This document shows, one piece after another, positions 33,547-35,422 of a stretch of DNA of 35,422 nt. The notes beneath the pieces were generated by a model. That model was not told where the DNA came from, ran no database searches, and saw only the letters and a list, made by a program, of their open reading frames with translations. Positions within the stretch are counted from its first letter, which is position 1. Every line of letters starts with the position of its first letter. Location of the stretch: NCBI GenBank assembly GCA_937935255.1, contig CALGXT010000049.1, positions 1 through 35,422 of the forward strand, read 5' to 3'. Position numbers and translations under genes: made by a program. Origin of the DNA: an uncultured bacterium (GTDB taxonomy: Bacteria; Verrucomicrobiota; Kiritimatiellia; PWTM01).

Positions 33547-34412
33547 CCGTTTCCGAGTCCCAACGCCCGCTGCGCGTCGCCGTCTTCGGCGTCGGCAGTT
33601 TGGGCGAGCATCACGCCCGGCTGTATGCGGCGCTGCCGGAGGCCGAGTTGATCGGCGTCTACGACGCCAATGCCGCGCGCGCGCGCGAAATCGCGGCGAA
33701 ATACGGAACCCGCGCCTTCGAGCGGCCGGAGGAACTCGCCGCCGAAATCGAGGCTGCCAGCGTGGCCGCGCCCACCGATCTCCATCAAGCGGTCGCCGGT
33801 CCGCTGCTGGATCGGGGCATCCATCTGCTGGTCGAAAAACCCATTGCCGCCACGCTCGCCGAGGCCGAGGATTTGGTCGCGCGGGCCGAAGCCCGGCGCG
33901 TCGCCCCCTATCCGCCGCCGCGCGGCGGCGGATTGCGCCCGCGCGGCACGGAGGTGAGCGTGGTGCATGACCTGATGATCCACGACCTCGATTTGGTTTT
34001 GCACCTGGCCGGCGCCGCGCCGGCGGAGGTCCGCGCCTCCGGCCTGTCGCTTGCGAGCGACTCTCCGGACTACGCCGCCGCCTGGATCGCCTTCGAAAAC
34101 GGCGTCGAGGCCTCGCTGGTCGCCAGTCGAATCCATCCCGATCGCGCGCGGGGCCTGCGGCTGTTCTACGACGATGCCGTCGTCGAGTTGGATTTCATGC
34201 TCCCCGCCGCCGTCGAGGCGCGAAAAGGCGGAGACGGCATCGAGCGCGCCGCCCTTCCGATCGTGAAAGAGGAGCCGTTGCGCGCCGAACTGGGGTCTTT
34301 TCTGCGTTGCGTCCGCGAGCGATGTCCGCCGGTCGTGGACGGACGGCGGGCGACGGAAGCGCTGCGGCTTTCCCTCGAAGTATTGCGCCGAATCGCCGAT
34401 TCCCCGGCATGA
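33543..34412 (+). CDS. Gfo/Idh/MocA oxidoreductase, internally shortened
   Basis: A 289-residue NAD(P)-type oxidoreductase of the kind often found between lpxI and lpxB. It has the dinucleotide fold RVAVFGVGSLGEHHARLY, LLVEKPIAATLAEAEDL with Glu-Lys-Pro (98-100), and RGTEVSVVHDLMIHDLDLVL. Between EARR (about 119) and RGTE (about 135), where relatives have a stretch like VLQVGHxERFNPA plus some 20 more residues, only APYPPPRGGGLRP remains. The frame is kept, so about 30-35 residues seem to be missing. A perfect 24-bp palindrome (33910-33933) sits exactly there. It overlaps both neighbours by four bases. Activity may be reduced or lost. Confidence 0.82.
   Translation: MTVSESQRPLRVAVFGVGSLGEHHARLYAALPEAELIGVYDANAARAREIAAKYGTRAFERPEELAAEIEAASVAAPTDLHQAVAGPLLDRGIHLLVEKPIAATLAEAEDLVARAEARRVAPYPPPRGGGLRPRGTEVSVVHDLMIHDLDLVLHLAGAAPAEVRASGLSLASDSPDYAAAWIAFENGVEASLVASRIHPDRARGLRLFYDDAVVELDFMLPAAVEARKGGDGIERAALPIVKEEPLRAELGSFLRCVRERCPPVVDGRRATEALRLSLEVLRRIADSPA
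33910..33933. repeat. 24-bp perfect palindrome inside the oxidoreductase gene
   Basis: Two 12-nt arms (ATCCGCCGCCGC and its complement) with no spacer, encoding about residues 123-131 at the apparent deletion point of the gene. Confidence 0.85.
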
Positions 34413-35422
34413 ACCCCTCGGTTTTGTTCGTCGCCGGCGAGGTTTCCGGCGATATGCACGCCGCGGAGCTGGCGCGCGCGCTTCGGCGGCGGCGGCCCGA
34501 TGTGGAGCTCTGGGGCATCGGCGGCGACGAGTTGCGCGCGGCGGGGATGGACCTCGTGCGTCACGCGCGCGAAATGGAGGCCATCGGTTTCACGGCGGTG
34601 ATCCGCCGCCTGCCTTTCTTCCGGCGCGTGTTCCGCGACATTCTCGCCCGCGCGCGCGCGCGAAAGCCAACGCTCGCCGTGCTGGTGGATTATCCCGGTT
34701 TCAACCTGCGCATGGCGCAGGCCCTGCATGGGATGGGCGTGCGCGTGGTCTATTACATTTGTCCCCAGATCTGGGCCTGGCGGAAGTCTCGCGCCCGCAT
34801 TCTGGTCGAAAACGTCGCCCGTTTGCTGACGATTCTGCCCTTTGAGCAGGAACTATTCCGGGGACAACCGCTGCGCGTGGAATATGTCGGACACCCGCTC
34901 GCGGATCAACTCCGCGCCGAAACGAAGTATTCCGCAGCGCTGCCTTGGCGGGGAGAACCCCGAATCGCGCTCCTGCCGGGCAGCCGCCGTTCGGAAATCG
35001 AATATCTGCTGCCGCCGATGTTGGAGGCGGCGGCGTTGATCGGACAGGAGCGCCCGGAGGCTTCCTTTCTCGCGGCGGCGGCGCACGAGAGCGCGGCGGA
35101 CTGGATTCGCGCGGCGGCGGCGCGGGCGGCGGCGACGCCGCCCCGCTGGGAGATCGTCGTCGGGCGGGCGCGGCAGGTTCTGCGCGAGGGGCGCGCGGGC
35201 TGGGTCGCCTCGGGCACGGCCACGCTGGAAGCGGCGCTGTTGGGTTGCCCGCATGCGCTCGTCTATCGAGTCTCGTGGTTGAACTATCAGATCGGACGGC
35301 GTCTGATCCTCGTGCCCCACCTCGGCATCGCGAACCTGATCGCCGGGCGGACGGTCTGTCCCGAAATTCTGCAAGATGCCGTAACGCCGGCGAATCTGGC
35401 GGAGTCCCTGCGTCCGCTGCTC
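34409..35422 (+). CDS. lpxB: Lipid A disaccharide synthase LpxB (3' end beyond window)
   Basis: The first 338 residues of a GT19 glycosyltransferase that joins lipid X and UDP-2,3-diacylglucosamine into the lipid A disaccharide at the inner membrane. Clear landmarks are FVAGEVSGDMHAAELARAL, WGIGGDELRAAGM, LVDYPGFNLRMAQAL, YYICPQIWAWRKSRA, VEYVGHPLAD, ALLPGSRRSEIEYLLPPML and SGTATLEAALLGCPHALVYR. The start overlaps the preceding stop (ATGA, 34409-34412). The usual length is about 380, so only the last few dozen residues are missing. It receives the product of LpxI encoded two genes upstream. Confidence 0.96.
   Translation, partial: MNPSVLFVAGEVSGDMHAAELARALRRRRPDVELWGIGGDELRAAGMDLVRHAREMEAIGFTAVIRRLPFFRRVFRDILARARARKPTLAVLVDYPGFNLRMAQALHGMGVRVVYYICPQIWAWRKSRARILVENVARLLTILPFEQELFRGQPLRVEYVGHPLADQLRAETKYSAALPWRGEPRIALLPGSRRSEIEYLLPPMLEAAALIGQERPEASFLAAAAHESAADWIRAAAARAAATPPRWEIVVGRARQVLREGRAGWVASGTATLEAALLGCPHALVYRVSWLNYQIGRRLILVPHLGIANLIAGRTVCPEILQDAVTPANLAESLRPLL

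Overview
This window comes from a high-GC Gram-negative bacterium with an outer membrane. It carries an MCE/Mla-type lipid transport operon and lipid A genes (lpxI, lpxB and an LpxL-type acyltransferase). It also has a pyruvate:ferredoxin oxidoreductase typical of anaerobes, a FloA-type flotillin and a firmicute-like mcsA-mcsB-clpC module. Together with dispersed TTCCAAGGCTTGGAA palindromes and the rplM-rpsI-arg arrangement, this suggests the PVC superphylum, most likely Kiritimatiellota or a neighbour. That placement is inference; no rRNA or other marker gene here settles it.

Layout. Positions 1-3439 (minus strand) hold two lipoproteins around mlaE, an mlaF-like gene and mlaD; the mlaF-like protein has lost every ATP-binding and hydrolysis motif. 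Positions 3440-4003 contain two copies of a ~130 bp repeat. A dciA-type gene (plus) then converges on a nifJ / DHOD-like / ferredoxin operon (minus) across a bidirectional terminator. Positions 9712-13038 (minus) hold floA with a proline-rich membrane protein, a DUF302 protein and a secreted SGNH-type esterase. A tRNA-Lys(TTT) follows, convergent with an Fe-S RNA uridine methyltransferase gene.

From 14933 to 26412 everything is on the plus strand: an exported protein, a short ArgA-like acetyltransferase, rplM-rpsI, then argJ-argB-argD-ilvE-mcsA-mcsB-clpC-lpxL-like. Several of these genes overlap by ATGA, so arginine synthesis and the protein-arginine kinase/ClpC system probably share a transcript. 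Positions 26413-27882 are mostly non-coding and rich in REP/REPIN-like palindromes, with one small promoter-supported gene. A GH42-like glycosidase (minus) diverges from a plus-strand cluster of a membrane Ser/Thr kinase, lpxI, a shortened Gfo/Idh/MocA oxidoreductase and lpxB, which runs off the right edge.

Recognisable sigma70-like promoters (TTGnnn, 16-18 bp, TAtAgt-like) precede dciA, nifJ, floA, the esterase, tRNA-Lys, rplM and the small gene at 27286. The most unusual items are the motif-less MlaF homologue, the palindrome arrays at ~31 bp spacing just after stop codons, the REPIN-like elements, and the oxidoreductase with an apparent in-frame loss next to a 24-bp perfect palindrome.
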